Positions 56,760 to 64,000 of a stretch of 64,000 bases of DNA are shown here, one piece after another. The translations under genes and the position numbers were made by a program. The notes under the pieces are model-generated. The model made no database searches. It was not told the origin of the DNA and worked only from the letters and a program-made list of their open reading frames with translations. This DNA is from Cohnella sp. GbtcB17 (GTDB lineage Bacteria; Bacillota; Bacilli; Paenibacillales; Paenibacillaceae). The stretch is taken from the NCBI RefSeq assembly GCF_019091135.1, contig NZ_JAGXJW010000010.1, positions 95,803 to 159,802 on the forward strand, in the 5' to 3' direction. Each line of letters begins with the position of its first letter. Position 1 is the stretch's first letter.

Positions 56760-57089
56760 TTGAACGAAAACAGATCGGCTAACCCGGCGGCGGGCGCGCT
56801 GCTCTCGCTGCTCGGCATCTTCGCCATTCCGCTCGCGCTCGCGCTTTGGGCCGTAATGTCCGCCCTGGCCGCGGCCAATATCGCGCTTATCGCCGCTCCG
56901 GCGGCGGTCCTGCTGGACTGGGCGCTCAGCGGAGAACGATACCCGGCAACCTTGTTCGCCAGCTTGGCGGCGACGGGCCTTGGCATGCTCGCCGCGCTCG
57001 GTACGGTCGCCGCTTTCAAGGCAGGCATTCGCTGGACGGCCGGCGCACTGGCTTGGTCCGGCCGCATTCGGAAAGGAAGGGCTTTATAA
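56760..57089 (+). CDS. Small membrane protein resembling the C-terminal half of DUF1700/HAAS proteins
   Basis: 109 residues, TTG start at 56760 after GGGGAACG. Hydrophobic helices GALLSLLGIFAIPLALALWAVMSALAAANIALIAAPAAVLL and LFASLAATGLGMLAALGTVAAFKAGIRW. DUF1700 proteins normally begin with a helical cytoplasmic domain of about 80 residues before such a membrane part and sit between a PadR regulator and DUF4097; here that domain and PadR are missing. The stop overlaps the DUF4097 start (TAATG). Family assignment is tentative. Confidence 0.6.
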   Translation: MNENRSANPAAGALLSLLGIFAIPLALALWAVMSALAAANIALIAAPAAVLLDWALSGERYPATLFASLAATGLGMLAALGTVAAFKAGIRWTAGALAWSGRIRKGRAL

Positions 57090-58000
57090 TGAGAAAAGTA
57101 TCCTGGGTAACGATCGCAATCGGACTTATCCTCATCGGCTTGGGCGGCGCGGCCTATTACAAATTCCATTTTTCCGATCCGCTGACGGCGCACTCGCAAA
57201 CCTGGACGTTCGATGAAGGAGAACTTCGGACACTGGAGATAGACGGAGATGCAAAAAGTCTGGACGTCCGCTTCGTCGAGAGCGCGGACGGCAGCAACAC
57301 GGTCACGCTGAACGGCAAAGAAGAGAAAGAGGTCATCGATAGGCTGTCCGACGTGACCGTGCAGGACGGCAAACTCAAGCTCGATCTGGATGCGAAGGGA
57401 AGATGGTTTAACATGGACTTCGACTTCGCGAGCCACAAGCAGACGATCGTCGTCGCGCTGAGCGGTTCCGGCAAGCTGGACGAAGTTACGGTCAAGTCGG
57501 ATTCGGGTTCCGTGACCGTGGATGGCCCTCAAGCGCAGAAGGTCGAGATCCGCTCGGACTCCGGCTCGCTGCGGGCGTCCAACATCGATGCGGGCATGGT
57601 CGAGCTCAAGGCCGACTCCGGTTCGGTGAAGCTCAGCGCCGTTCAGGCGGAGCAGTTGAAGGTGAAGACCGACTCGGGCAGCATTCAAGCGGACGGCGTG
57701 ACGGCCGACACGACGACCTCGTCCGCCTCCGGTTCGGTCCGGATCGCCTCCTTGACCGGGTCGGCTTCGATCAAGACCGATTCCGGCAGCGTCCGGCTGT
57801 CCAAGACGGACACGTCCTCCGCCGACGTCTCCACCGACTCCGGCAGCGTTCGCGTCGAAGTGCCCGCGGCCTTCGCCGGTCGCTACGATCTTCGCTCGGA
57901 CTCGGGCTCGATCCATTCGCCGGACTCGCCCGGCAGCACGAACGACACGATCAAGGTGCGTACGGACAGCGGCAGCATCCGGGTGCAAACCGCCGAATAA
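57089..58000 (+). CDS. DUF4097-family beta-helix-like surface protein
   Basis: 303 residues. An N-terminal membrane anchor (VSWVTIAIGLILIGLGGAAYY) is followed by an outside domain made of imperfect repeats of about 20 residues centred on SDSGSV/TDSGSI (eight copies or more: KSDSGSVTVDG, RSDSGSLRAS, KADSGSVKLS, KTDSGSIQADG, KTDSGSVRLS, STDSGSVRVEV, RSDSGSIHSP, RTDSGSIRVQ). This is the DUF4097 right-handed beta-repeat pattern, often linked to envelope-stress systems. It is translationally coupled to the small membrane gene upstream. Confidence 0.88.
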   Translation: MRKVSWVTIAIGLILIGLGGAAYYKFHFSDPLTAHSQTWTFDEGELRTLEIDGDAKSLDVRFVESADGSNTVTLNGKEEKEVIDRLSDVTVQDGKLKLDLDAKGRWFNMDFDFASHKQTIVVALSGSGKLDEVTVKSDSGSVTVDGPQAQKVEIRSDSGSLRASNIDAGMVELKADSGSVKLSAVQAEQLKVKTDSGSIQADGVTADTTTSSASGSVRIASLTGSASIKTDSGSVRLSKTDTSSADVSTDSGSVRVEVPAAFAGRYDLRSDSGSIHSPDSPGSTNDTIKVRTDSGSIRVQTAE

Positions 58001-58011
58001 CGCACAAATGA

Positions 58012-58061
58012 AAATAAGCTGCTCTCCGTCGCTACAGTGACGAGAAGAGCAGCTTTTTTTT
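58012..58061 (+). terminator. Terminator of the DUF4097 operon
   Basis: AAGCTGCTCT (58016-58025) pairs with AGAGCAGCTT (58046-58055), followed by TTTTTT. Confidence 0.9.
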
Positions 58062-58111
58062 GCGAATGATGCGCAAGCTTATGGGGTCCTTCCGCCACCC
58101 TCATCGCTTCT

Positions 58112-58771
58112 TCATGCCGGATACGGTTGCGACGGCGACGGCGCGGAAGCCAGCGCTTCTTCGGTAATCTTGCGGATATCGATCGGCGACATCGACTCCT
58201 CGCTCACGAGGTCGGGCAAGATGCAGTCGAAGAAGTAGTCCACGCACTTGAGCGGTATGCTGCGAATCTTAAGGAGCGCATACCGGTACATCGACACGAA
58301 TTCCTGTTCCGTGTTGCCCCGCTGCAGCTCGGAGAACGCCTCGTACACCTGGTCGAGCTTGTCGGCCGCCTCCAGAATCAGCCCTTCGATCGACTGATCC
58401 TTCCCTTCGCGCAGCTGCTCCTGAAAGATCGCCTTGAACTCGCGCGGAATATGCTCCTCGATAAAATTATGGATCATGCCCTCCTCGACGCGCTGCAGCA
58501 GCGTGCGCAGCTGCATGGAGGAATGCTTGACGGGCGTTTTAATGTCTCCGATAAAAATTTCTCCGTAATCATGGCTGCTCGTGATCCGGTACAGCTTTTT
58601 CCAATCGATGACCGCGCCCTGCTGCTCCTCGATATCCGCGAAGGTCTTCGCATACTGAACGACCTTCCAGGAGTGCGCGGCGACGCTGTGTTCCTCGAAT
58701 TTGAATTTGCCCGGGCAGCGAATGATCCGGTCGAGCACGTCCAGCGATCTGAAGTAGGCGTGAATTCCCAT
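58112..58771 (-). CDS. YfbR-like HD-domain nucleotidase
   Basis: 219 residues. HD-superfamily phosphohydrolase: the first metal His is in FEEHSVAAHSWKVVQYAKTFA, the HD pair in ITSSHDYGEIFIGDI, and the last Asp in LILEAADKLDQVYEAFSELQRGN. E. coli YfbR dephosphorylates deoxynucleoside monophosphates, and this sequence follows that layout. TAFDR-like N-terminus: MGIHAYFRSLDVLDRIIRCP. It lies convergent to the DUF4097 gene. A GGAGAGCC ribosome binding site precedes it. Confidence 0.85.
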   Translation of the reverse strand: MGIHAYFRSLDVLDRIIRCPGKFKFEEHSVAAHSWKVVQYAKTFADIEEQQGAVIDWKKLYRITSSHDYGEIFIGDIKTPVKHSSMQLRTLLQRVEEGMIHNFIEEHIPREFKAIFQEQLREGKDQSIEGLILEAADKLDQVYEAFSELQRGNTEQEFVSMYRYALLKIRSIPLKCVDYFFDCILPDLVSEESMSPIDIRKITEEALASAPSPSQPYPA

Positions 58772-58928
58772 GGCGGGCTCTCCTTTTTTTGATCGGGATT
58801 GTCCGGTTTTTGCGTAAAATGACGTCGGGCCGCAGCTCTATTGTAGCTTGACATTGTAAAGCCAGAATTACCGGCGTATTAAAACGCCGGCTCGTTTATG
58901 AACGAGCGCGCAGGGAGCGGCAGAAAAA

Positions 58929-58962
58929 CAAAAAAACCGCGATGCGTCGGCGCATATCGCGG
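58929..58962 (-). terminator. Terminator of the HxlR gene
   Basis: CCGCGAT (58937-58943) pairs with ATCGCGG (58956-58962), with a GCG/CGC inner stem, followed on the minus strand by TTTTTTTG. Confidence 0.85.
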
Positions 58963-59022
58963 CAGGCTTATACGATTATGAGGCGTCCTCCCGTCAACGG
59001 GACGACGGACGCGCTTCATCGG

Positions 59023-59364
59023 TCAATGCGTAGCGGATTGGTGGCTCTCGCCCCATTCCTTCAGCAACAAGATGACGGGCACTAACGTGCGGCCGTAGTC
59101 GGTAAGCCGATAGCCGATCTTGGGCGGCGTCTCCTGGTAGACGACGCGCTGCACGAGGCCCTCGCGCTCCAGATCGCGAAGCTGCAGCACCAGCATGCGC
59201 TGCGTAATGCCGGGAATCATCCGGCGCAGCTGATTGAACCGCGCTTCCTGTTGAATAAGCTGATAGAGAATGACGCCCTTCCACTTGCCTCCGATAACGC
59301 TCATCGCCGTGCCGACGGGGTTGGTTGCCGTTTCGTTCGCTTCAAATTTAATAGTTTGCAACAT
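59023..59364 (-). CDS. HxlR-family transcriptional regulator
   Basis: 113 residues. Winged HTH of the HxlR type: NPVGTAMSVIGGKWKGVILYQLI, ARFNQLRRMIPGITQRMLVLQLRDLEREGLVQRVVYQETPPKIGYRLTDYGRTLVPVILLLKEWGE. It lacks the N-terminal redox-sensing Cys found in HypR/YodB relatives. GAGGCACC precedes the ATG. Two GTTAC half-sites lie in the intergenic region before it. No obvious target gene; its neighbour on the plus strand is a germination operon. Confidence 0.92.
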   Translation of the reverse strand: MLQTIKFEANETATNPVGTAMSVIGGKWKGVILYQLIQQEARFNQLRRMIPGITQRMLVLQLRDLEREGLVQRVVYQETPPKIGYRLTDYGRTLVPVILLLKEWGESHQSATH

Positions 59365-59449
59365 AAAGGTGCCTCCTTGTTACGGTGCTCGGCCGTTTAC
59401 ATATTCTTTTTATATCACTTGTTACTGAACAAATTCTGAAAAAGCCGGC

Positions 59450-59479
59450 GGATGCGAAGATTGGGTTCGTTGCATACTA
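59450..59479 (+). promoter_or_regulatory. Candidate sigma-G promoter of the germinant receptor operon
   Basis: GGATG (59450-59454) and CATACTA (59473-59479) with an 18-base spacer. CATACTA fits the sigma-G -10 consensus CATNHTA, and sigma-G drives ger operons in B. subtilis. Confidence 0.6.
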
Positions 59480-59517
59480 TTGTCAGCGACTGCGGACAAG
59501 GAGGAGGCGATACCCGC

Positions 59518-61080
59518 ATGCTCAAACGTCTGATAAGAGCTTGGCTCCGTCATTCGCTTCAAAGACGCGCCCCCCAACCTGCGGAGGGCGGCTTTGGCGG
59601 GCGATTGGCCGCGCAGGGCGGTTCGCGCCCCGCTTCGGGAGATCCGCTGTCCGCCCTCCTTAAGGCGTTCGAGCGTTCCGAGGATCTGGTATGCCAGCCG
59701 CTCTCCGCAGGCGGCGTAGCTTGCACGCTCGTGTACTTCGAGACGATCGTCGACAAGAACACGCTGTTCGCGCATCTGATCCGGCCGCTTCGGGAGCAGT
59801 CCGACCTCGCGGCCGAGGCGCTGCTGGACGGTTTGGTCGGCGGCGCGCTCGTCTCCGTCCAGACTGCCCGCTGCCGCGGTGAGGACGAGGCCGTCGCGGC
59901 GCTGCTGGAAGGGCAGGCGGCGCTGTTCATCGAGGCCGGAAAAAAAGGAATTTGCCTTTTTCCCGTTACGCAATACAATGACCGTTCCGTTTCGGAATCC
60001 CAGCACGAGACGGTCATCGTCGGGCCCCAGGAAGCGTTCGTGGAAAACGTGCGCACCAATCTCGCGCTCGTTCGCCATAAGCTGAAGCATCCCGATTTTA
60101 AAGTAGAGAAATATACGTTCGGACGGTTCACCAAAACGGACAGTTTCCTCGTTTACATCGAAGGGGTGTGCAACGGGGACGTGCTGCGCGAGGTAAAGGG
60201 GAAGCTAGCCGCCACGGACATGAGCAGCGCGCTAGGCGCCAGCTATATCGCAGAACAGATGCAGGATATGCCTTTTTCCCCCTTTCCGACGGTTCAGTAC
60301 TCGGAGCGCCCCGATACGCTTGCCGCCGCGCTGATGGAGGGACGGATCGGCATGATGATCGACGGCACGCCGCAATCGATAATCGTGCCCGTCACCTTTT
60401 TTTCGCTCATGCAGTCGGCGGAGGATTACTACCAAAACTTTATGGCATCGACCTGGATTCGGTGGATCCGCTTGTTTTTCGTCGCGATGTCCTTTCTCGT
60501 CCCTTCGGTGTACGTGGCGGTCACGACCTTCCATCCGGAGATCGTGCCCGCGAACCTGCTGCAGACGATTACGGCCGCCAGAGAAAACATCCCGTTCCCC
60601 GCGCTGGCCGAGGTGCTTATCATGGAGCTGATCTTCGAGGGGCTCCGGGAGGCCGGTATCCGAATTCCGAGACCACTCGGGCAGACCGTATCGATCATCG
60701 GCGCGATCGTCATCGGACAAGCCACCGTGCAGGCCGGCATCGTGTCCGCCCCGACCGTCATCGTCGTGTCGATTACGGGCATCGCCTCCTTCGTCATCCC
60801 GCACTTCGAGCTGGGTCTCGCGTTCCGCCTGCTCCGGTTTCCGCTGCTGCTGCTCGGCGGACTGCTCGGCATGGCCGGACTCGTCACGGGGTTGTTTCTC
60901 CTCTTCTGGCATCTGGTGTCGCTTTCCTCGTTCGGCGTGCCGTATATGCACCCCGTCGCGCCGCTGTCCGTGCGGGATTGGAAGGACACGTTCATCCGCA
61001 TCAACTGGACGCGGATGAGGCTTCGCCCCGAAGCGTATCGCCACCTGGATGCCTCCGAAAGGCTGCCTGGCCATGAGTAG
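59518..61080 (+). CDS. Spore germination protein, GerA/GerKA family (A subunit)
   Basis: 520 residues from the ATG at 59518 (AAGGAGGAGG upstream). The soluble N-terminal domain has PLSAGGVACTLVYFETIVDKNTLFAHLIRPL, GKKGICLFPVTQYNDRSVSESQHETVIVGPQEAFVENVRTNLALVRHKLKHPDFKVEKYTFGRFTKT and IGMMIDGTPQSIIVPVTFFSLMQSAEDYYQNFMASTWIRWIR. The C-terminal membrane domain contains FVAMSFLVPSVYVAVTTFHPEIVPANLLQTI and PFPALAEVLIMELIFEGLREAGIRIPRPLGQTVSIIGAIVIGQA. In spores the A subunit forms part of the nutrient-gated receptor channel. First gene of an A-C-D-B operon. Confidence 0.95.
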   Translation: MLKRLIRAWLRHSLQRRAPQPAEGGFGGRLAAQGGSRPASGDPLSALLKAFERSEDLVCQPLSAGGVACTLVYFETIVDKNTLFAHLIRPLREQSDLAAEALLDGLVGGALVSVQTARCRGEDEAVAALLEGQAALFIEAGKKGICLFPVTQYNDRSVSESQHETVIVGPQEAFVENVRTNLALVRHKLKHPDFKVEKYTFGRFTKTDSFLVYIEGVCNGDVLREVKGKLAATDMSSALGASYIAEQMQDMPFSPFPTVQYSERPDTLAAALMEGRIGMMIDGTPQSIIVPVTFFSLMQSAEDYYQNFMASTWIRWIRLFFVAMSFLVPSVYVAVTTFHPEIVPANLLQTITAARENIPFPALAEVLIMELIFEGLREAGIRIPRPLGQTVSIIGAIVIGQATVQAGIVSAPTVIVVSITGIASFVIPHFELGLAFRLLRFPLLLLGGLLGMAGLVTGLFLLFWHLVSLSSFGVPYMHPVAPLSVRDWKDTFIRINWTRMRLRPEAYRHLDASERLPGHE

Positions 61081-62263
61081 GCGCCGGCTCGCCCTGCTCG
61101 TCTCCGTTCTGCTCGCCATGCCGCTCTCGGGCTGTTGGTCCAAAATCGAGCTGAACGACCGCATCTTCATCACGAGCGCCTACATCGACTTGGGCGAACG
61201 ACCGGGCGAGATCGTGCTGAGCATAGGATCGCCGCTGCCCAACCGGATGGGCTCGATCGGCAATAGCGACACGGCTCCTCAACAGGGCAAGTCGTACACC
61301 TCCCATACCGCGTCCGGCCATACGATACCGGACGCGCTCGACAAGATTCAGAGCGACCTGAGTCGCAAGCTTACCTGGGGACAAACCCGCGCCGTCGTCG
61401 TCAGCGCGGACTTCGCCGCGCAAAGGGGCCTGCAGGACGTGCTGGAATGGGCCTCTCGCAATCCCTTTTTTCCGTTTCGGGCTTACGTGTACGTGTCCGA
61501 AGGCCCTGCCAAAGAAGTCATGGAGCTGACACCCGTCGACGAGAGAGCCCCGGCCGAAGTGCTGCGCAAGTTCGGCAACCGCAAGTTCGTCGGTCAAGCG
61601 ACGATCAAGGACCTGGCCGTCGACAGCGCCGCCGGCGTCGGCACGACCGTTCCGCTCCTTAGGACCGGGCGAAGACCGCTCATCAGCGAAAACAATAAGG
61701 TCAGCCCCTGGACCGGGATCGCAGGTACGGCAATGATTCAGAATATGCGCATGACAGGCCGGTTGGACATGGATGAAGCTAAAGCCGTCAGTTGGGCGGA
61801 GGGCAATCTCGCGGCGCCGATGTACGACATGCTCACAGGTAAAGAGAAGTTCGATTATAGGCTGAACCGTCTAAAAAGCAAGGTGTCTCCCGTCGTCTCT
61901 TCGGCCGGCGATATCGTCTGTACGGTTCAACTCAGCGCAGAGGCTACGCTCGAATCCGCATTGAGCGGCGAGGACATATCCGATCCGGCCGCCCTGCACC
62001 GGCTGGAACGTCAGATGAACGAAGCCATCGCAGCGAGTCTGCAAAGCGCGCTTGAAAAGTCTCAATCGGCCGGCGCGGATATTATGGAGCTTGGCGCGCG
62101 GCTGGAATGGCGATATCCCCGCCTGTGGGCGAGTTTGAAAAACAAGTGGGCGCAGGTATACGGCAAGGAGGTTCGATTCAAGGTGAAGACGAACATTCGC
62201 GTGACCCATTTGAATGGGGAGCATAAACCAATGTGGACGATTCTGGAGGATCAATCCAAATGA
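61073..62263 (+). CDS. Spore germination lipoprotein, GerC family (C subunit)
   Basis: 396 residues from the ATG at 61073, inside the 3' end of the A gene. Lipoprotein signal with lipobox PLSGC, followed directly by the family hallmark WSKIELNDRIFITSAYIDLGERPGEI. Later GerC features: VVVSADFAAQRGLQDVLEWASRNPFFPFRAYVYVSEGPAKEVMELTP, GTAMIQNMRMTGRLDMDEAKAVSW and the C-terminal LEKSQSAGADIMELGARLEWRYPRLWASLKNKWAQVY. Sits on the outer face of the inner spore membrane with the A and B subunits. The stop overlaps the small D gene. Confidence 0.93.
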   Translation: MSRRRLALLVSVLLAMPLSGCWSKIELNDRIFITSAYIDLGERPGEIVLSIGSPLPNRMGSIGNSDTAPQQGKSYTSHTASGHTIPDALDKIQSDLSRKLTWGQTRAVVVSADFAAQRGLQDVLEWASRNPFFPFRAYVYVSEGPAKEVMELTPVDERAPAEVLRKFGNRKFVGQATIKDLAVDSAAGVGTTVPLLRTGRRPLISENNKVSPWTGIAGTAMIQNMRMTGRLDMDEAKAVSWAEGNLAAPMYDMLTGKEKFDYRLNRLKSKVSPVVSSAGDIVCTVQLSAEATLESALSGEDISDPAALHRLERQMNEAIAASLQSALEKSQSAGADIMELGARLEWRYPRLWASLKNKWAQVYGKEVRFKVKTNIRVTHLNGEHKPMWTILEDQSK

Positions 62264-62475
62264 AGGCGGCATGGCTGATTATGGCGGGGATCGCGGCGTT
62301 CCAGCTCTACCGGCTTCGCTCGGAGGACAGGCGGGTACGCTTAACGACGATGGCCGCCTGGCTGCTCAGCATTGGCTACGCGGGATTTGCCGCATTCGCC
62401 GAATGGCTTCCGCTGCCGGCTTGGATCATTCGAGGATTGTTCGGCTGGGCGGACGCGCTCTTGCATTTTAATTGA
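62260..62475 (+). CDS. Small two-helix germination protein (D-type accessory subunit)
   Basis: 71 residues; the ATG overlaps the GerC stop as ATGA. Two hydrophobic helices, MKAAWLIMAGIAAFQLYRL and AAWLLSIGYAGFAAFAEWLPLPAWIIRGLFGWADALL, joined by a charged loop. Small genes of this size and layout within or next to gerA-type operons of Bacillus are known as D genes and modulate germination through their receptor. The assignment rests on position and topology. Confidence 0.75.
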   Translation: MKAAWLIMAGIAAFQLYRLRSEDRRVRLTTMAAWLLSIGYAGFAAFAEWLPLPAWIIRGLFGWADALLHFN

Positions 62476-62497
62476 GGAGTTGGGAGTCGACCGAAGC

Positions 62498-63655
62498 ATG
62501 AAACCCCTGAAGTTCGTTCATCTATGGCGGATATACGCGCTTCATCTGATCGCTGCGCCCATCGTCTTCATGCTAAGCCCGATGTACGCGCTCGGCGGAT
62601 ACCTAGGCTGGATCGCTATACCTATCGGCGGTTTCGCCAGCCTTGCCTTCGCCTTCTGCTCCATCCGCATCGCTCAAGCGTTCAAAGGGCGGGAGTGGAC
62701 CGAATACGGCCGAAGCGTTGTCGGCCGCTGGCCTCACTTCTTCTTTTCCGCGCTCCTGTTGCTCTATTGCCTGACGATAGCCACGCTGTGCGCGACGGCC
62801 TATTCGGACCTGTTCATCTCGGTATATCTGGAAGGGACGCCGACGCCCGTCATGCTGGGATGCTTTCTGCTGTGCGCGGCGCTGGCCGCCCGCTCCGGCA
62901 TCCGCTCGATCGCGCTGCTCAGCGACGGCTTCTTTCTCTCTGTGTTTGCGACGATGCTGCCCGTCCTTTTCGTGCTGCTGTTCAAAATGAAGTACAGCAT
63001 GATCGTCGCGCTGTTTACGCACTGGTCGGCCTCCAAGCTGGCCGCGTCGACGTTTTTCGCCATCAGCTGGCTGAACGATCTGTCCCTGATCTTTCTGCTC
63101 GCGCCCTATTTCGAAGTCGATCGGAAGCCTCTTCGCAAGCTTGCATCCCTGCAAACGCTGATCGTCGCCGTATTGGTCGCCTATTGGCTCTCCTGCCTGC
63201 TTCTGTTCGGCCCGAGGCTCGCGGCCAACATGTCTTATCCGCTGCTCGAGGCGGTCCGCTTCATCTCCTTCGGGGAAGTCCTGGAAAACCTCGACCCGCT
63301 GCTGATCGGCATCTGGTCCGCCACCCTGCTCATTAAGACGGCCGTCCTGCTGTTCATTGCAAGCCGTATCGTCAAGCGGTGGGCTGGCACCCGATCCCAT
63401 CGGCCGCTCACCTTCGCTTTGACCGCTTTCGTTTTCGCCTGCGCCTATCAGTTCTCCCGCTTCCCCGCGGAATTCGAGAAATTGCCGATGATGCCGTCGT
63501 TTCAAATCTTCGCTTGGCTCGTTTTTTTGACGCCGACGATTTATTGGACGGTCGCCAAACTTAGAGGGCTGCTCGGGACGGGACATGCGGAGGGAAGCGG
63601 GACACGCGGAGGACGAGGCGAGAAGAGTGGGCCGAGCCGGAATGCCGACGGGTGA
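62498..63655 (+). CDS. Spore germination permease-like protein, GerB family (B subunit)
   Basis: 385 residues from the ATG at 62498. About ten membrane helices of the APC-superfamily spore_permease fold: LHLIAAPIVFMLSPMYALGGYLGWIAIPIGGFASLAFAF, HFFFSALLLLYCLTIATLCATAYSDLFISVYLEGTPTPVMLGCFLLCAALAARSGIRSIALLSD, FFAISWLNDLSLIFLLAPYF and FISFGEVLENLDPLLIGIWSATLLIKTAVLLFIAS. This subunit binds the nutrient germinant. Both GGAGTTGGGAG and further upstream GAGGAG are available ribosome binding sites. The C-terminus has a Gly/Arg-rich tail (GTGHAEGSGTRGGRGEKSG). Confidence 0.93.
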   Translation: MKPLKFVHLWRIYALHLIAAPIVFMLSPMYALGGYLGWIAIPIGGFASLAFAFCSIRIAQAFKGREWTEYGRSVVGRWPHFFFSALLLLYCLTIATLCATAYSDLFISVYLEGTPTPVMLGCFLLCAALAARSGIRSIALLSDGFFLSVFATMLPVLFVLLFKMKYSMIVALFTHWSASKLAASTFFAISWLNDLSLIFLLAPYFEVDRKPLRKLASLQTLIVAVLVAYWLSCLLLFGPRLAANMSYPLLEAVRFISFGEVLENLDPLLIGIWSATLLIKTAVLLFIASRIVKRWAGTRSHRPLTFALTAFVFACAYQFSRFPAEFEKLPMMPSFQIFAWLVFLTPTIYWTVAKLRGLLGTGHAEGSGTRGGRGEKSGPSRNADG

Positions 63656-63704
63656 AAAAAAGCCCGAGCCGGCCGCATGCTTGCGGCTTGGCTGGGGCTT
63701 TTAT
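63654..63704 (+). terminator. Terminator of the germination operon
   Basis: AGCCC-AGCC-CCGC arms (63661-63676) pair with GCGG-GGCT-GGGCT (63681-63699), followed by TTTT. It begins at the GerB stop. Confidence 0.8.
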
Positions 63705-63745
63705 GTCGGCGGTGCAAGGCGAGTGGGTTAGGCGGATCGAGCGCG

Positions 63746-64000
63746 TCAAGCTCGGTCGAGCTTTAATTTGCCCAGCGCCTCGGTCGCCCGCGAGCGCGCC
63801 TCGAGCACGGTATCCGCGGCGGCCAGCGCCACGGCCATGCGGCGGCCGGGCTTGGTCACCGGCTTGCCGAAGACGCGCACTTGCGTGTCCGGCAGGGCGA
63901 GCGCCTCCGCGACGCCATCTAGGCGATAGTCGTCCCAAGCCTCCAGCGCCTTGAGCGGACGGCTCGCGCCCGGCGAAGCCAGCTTGATCTCGGGGATCGG
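63746..64000 (-). CDS. purT: Formate-dependent phosphoribosylglycinamide formyltransferase, C-terminal part
   Basis: 84 residues plus stop; the rest lies beyond the right edge. The visible C-terminal domain reads IPEIKLASPGASRPLKALEA, then VFGKPVTKPGRRMAVALAAADTVLEARSRATEALGKLKL. The VFGKP...PGRRM motif identifies PurT within the PurK/PurT ATP-grasp family. It makes formyl-GAR from formate without folate in purine synthesis. Convergent with the germination operon. Confidence 0.85.
   Translation of the reverse strand, partial: PIPEIKLASPGASRPLKALEAWDDYRLDGVAEALALPDTQVRVFGKPVTKPGRRMAVALAAADTVLEARSRATEALGKLKLDRA

Overview
The window is about 64 kb of chromosome from a high-GC, endospore-forming Firmicute, most likely a Paenibacillaceae such as Cohnella or Paenibacillus. 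The evidence is the Bacillus-type order prfA-prmC-spoIIR-ywlC-mntP-ywlE-rpiB-ywlG-glyA, a GerA-type germinant receptor operon, SpoIIR, strong GGAGG ribosome binding sites with frequent GTG/TTG starts, and sigma-W, sigma-F, sigma-G and ECF-like promoters. The assignment is inferred from gene content only.

Layout. 1-3.4 kb: a nuclease-fold fragment and a PspA/DUF350/DUF4178/DUF4247 envelope-stress cluster with a sigma-W-type promoter. 3.4-4.9 kb: a lysine-aminomutase-like protein that has lost its Fe-S cysteine motif, behind a cyclic di-AMP riboswitch. 5-18 kb: the glyA-to-prfA block, with a ZTP riboswitch ahead of rpiB-ywlG-glyA. It is interrupted by ypsA plus an Rpn-family nuclease, and by an MFS pump with a divergent XRE regulator. 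18-30 kb: transporters and regulators (EamA, LysR-WYL-DinB, ABC exporter, MFS-CBS with divergent MarR), a stalk-domain protein and ychF. 31-35 kb: an ECF sigma factor translationally coupled to a membrane-anchored solute-binding-like protein and a solute-binding lipoprotein. 34.9-38.4 kb: a methionine-rich repeat lipoprotein, a two-component system and a fused heme-membrane/molybdopterin oxidoreductase. 38.6-44.6 kb: lipoprotein, thioredoxin, Rrf2 regulator, aldo/keto reductase, DsbA-like protein, and a divergent LysR/YeiH pair. 44.8-46.5 kb: a frameshifted FAD oxidoreductase behind a purine riboswitch. 47-50 kb: a transglutaminase/alpha-E/ATP-grasp cluster. 50.7-56 kb: a CDF transporter and a quinol oxidase operon (II-I-III-IV). 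56-64 kb: small membrane genes, DUF4097, YfbR-like HD protein, HxlR regulator, a four-gene germination operon and the 3' end of purT.

Two things stand out. First, the 34.9-38.4 kb operon joins a Met-rich bait-like lipoprotein, a two-component system and an MsrQ-MsrP-like fusion. It looks like a Gram-positive counterpart of the MsrPQ/HprRS and YedY-MrpX reactive-chlorine systems. Second, at least seven intergenic regions hold tandem repeats whose sequences are unrelated but whose period is almost always 51 bp (50-52). Five of these lie between convergent genes, and several units form hairpins with compensatory base changes. The ECF sigma/solute-binding operon and the degenerate KamA-like protein under c-di-AMP control are further candidates for undescribed biology.

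Three riboswitches (c-di-AMP, ZTP, purine) lie on the minus strand. Each has a visible promoter and a terminator-type expression platform. Start codons were reassigned wherever a Shine-Dalgarno sequence or an ATGA overlap decided the matter.
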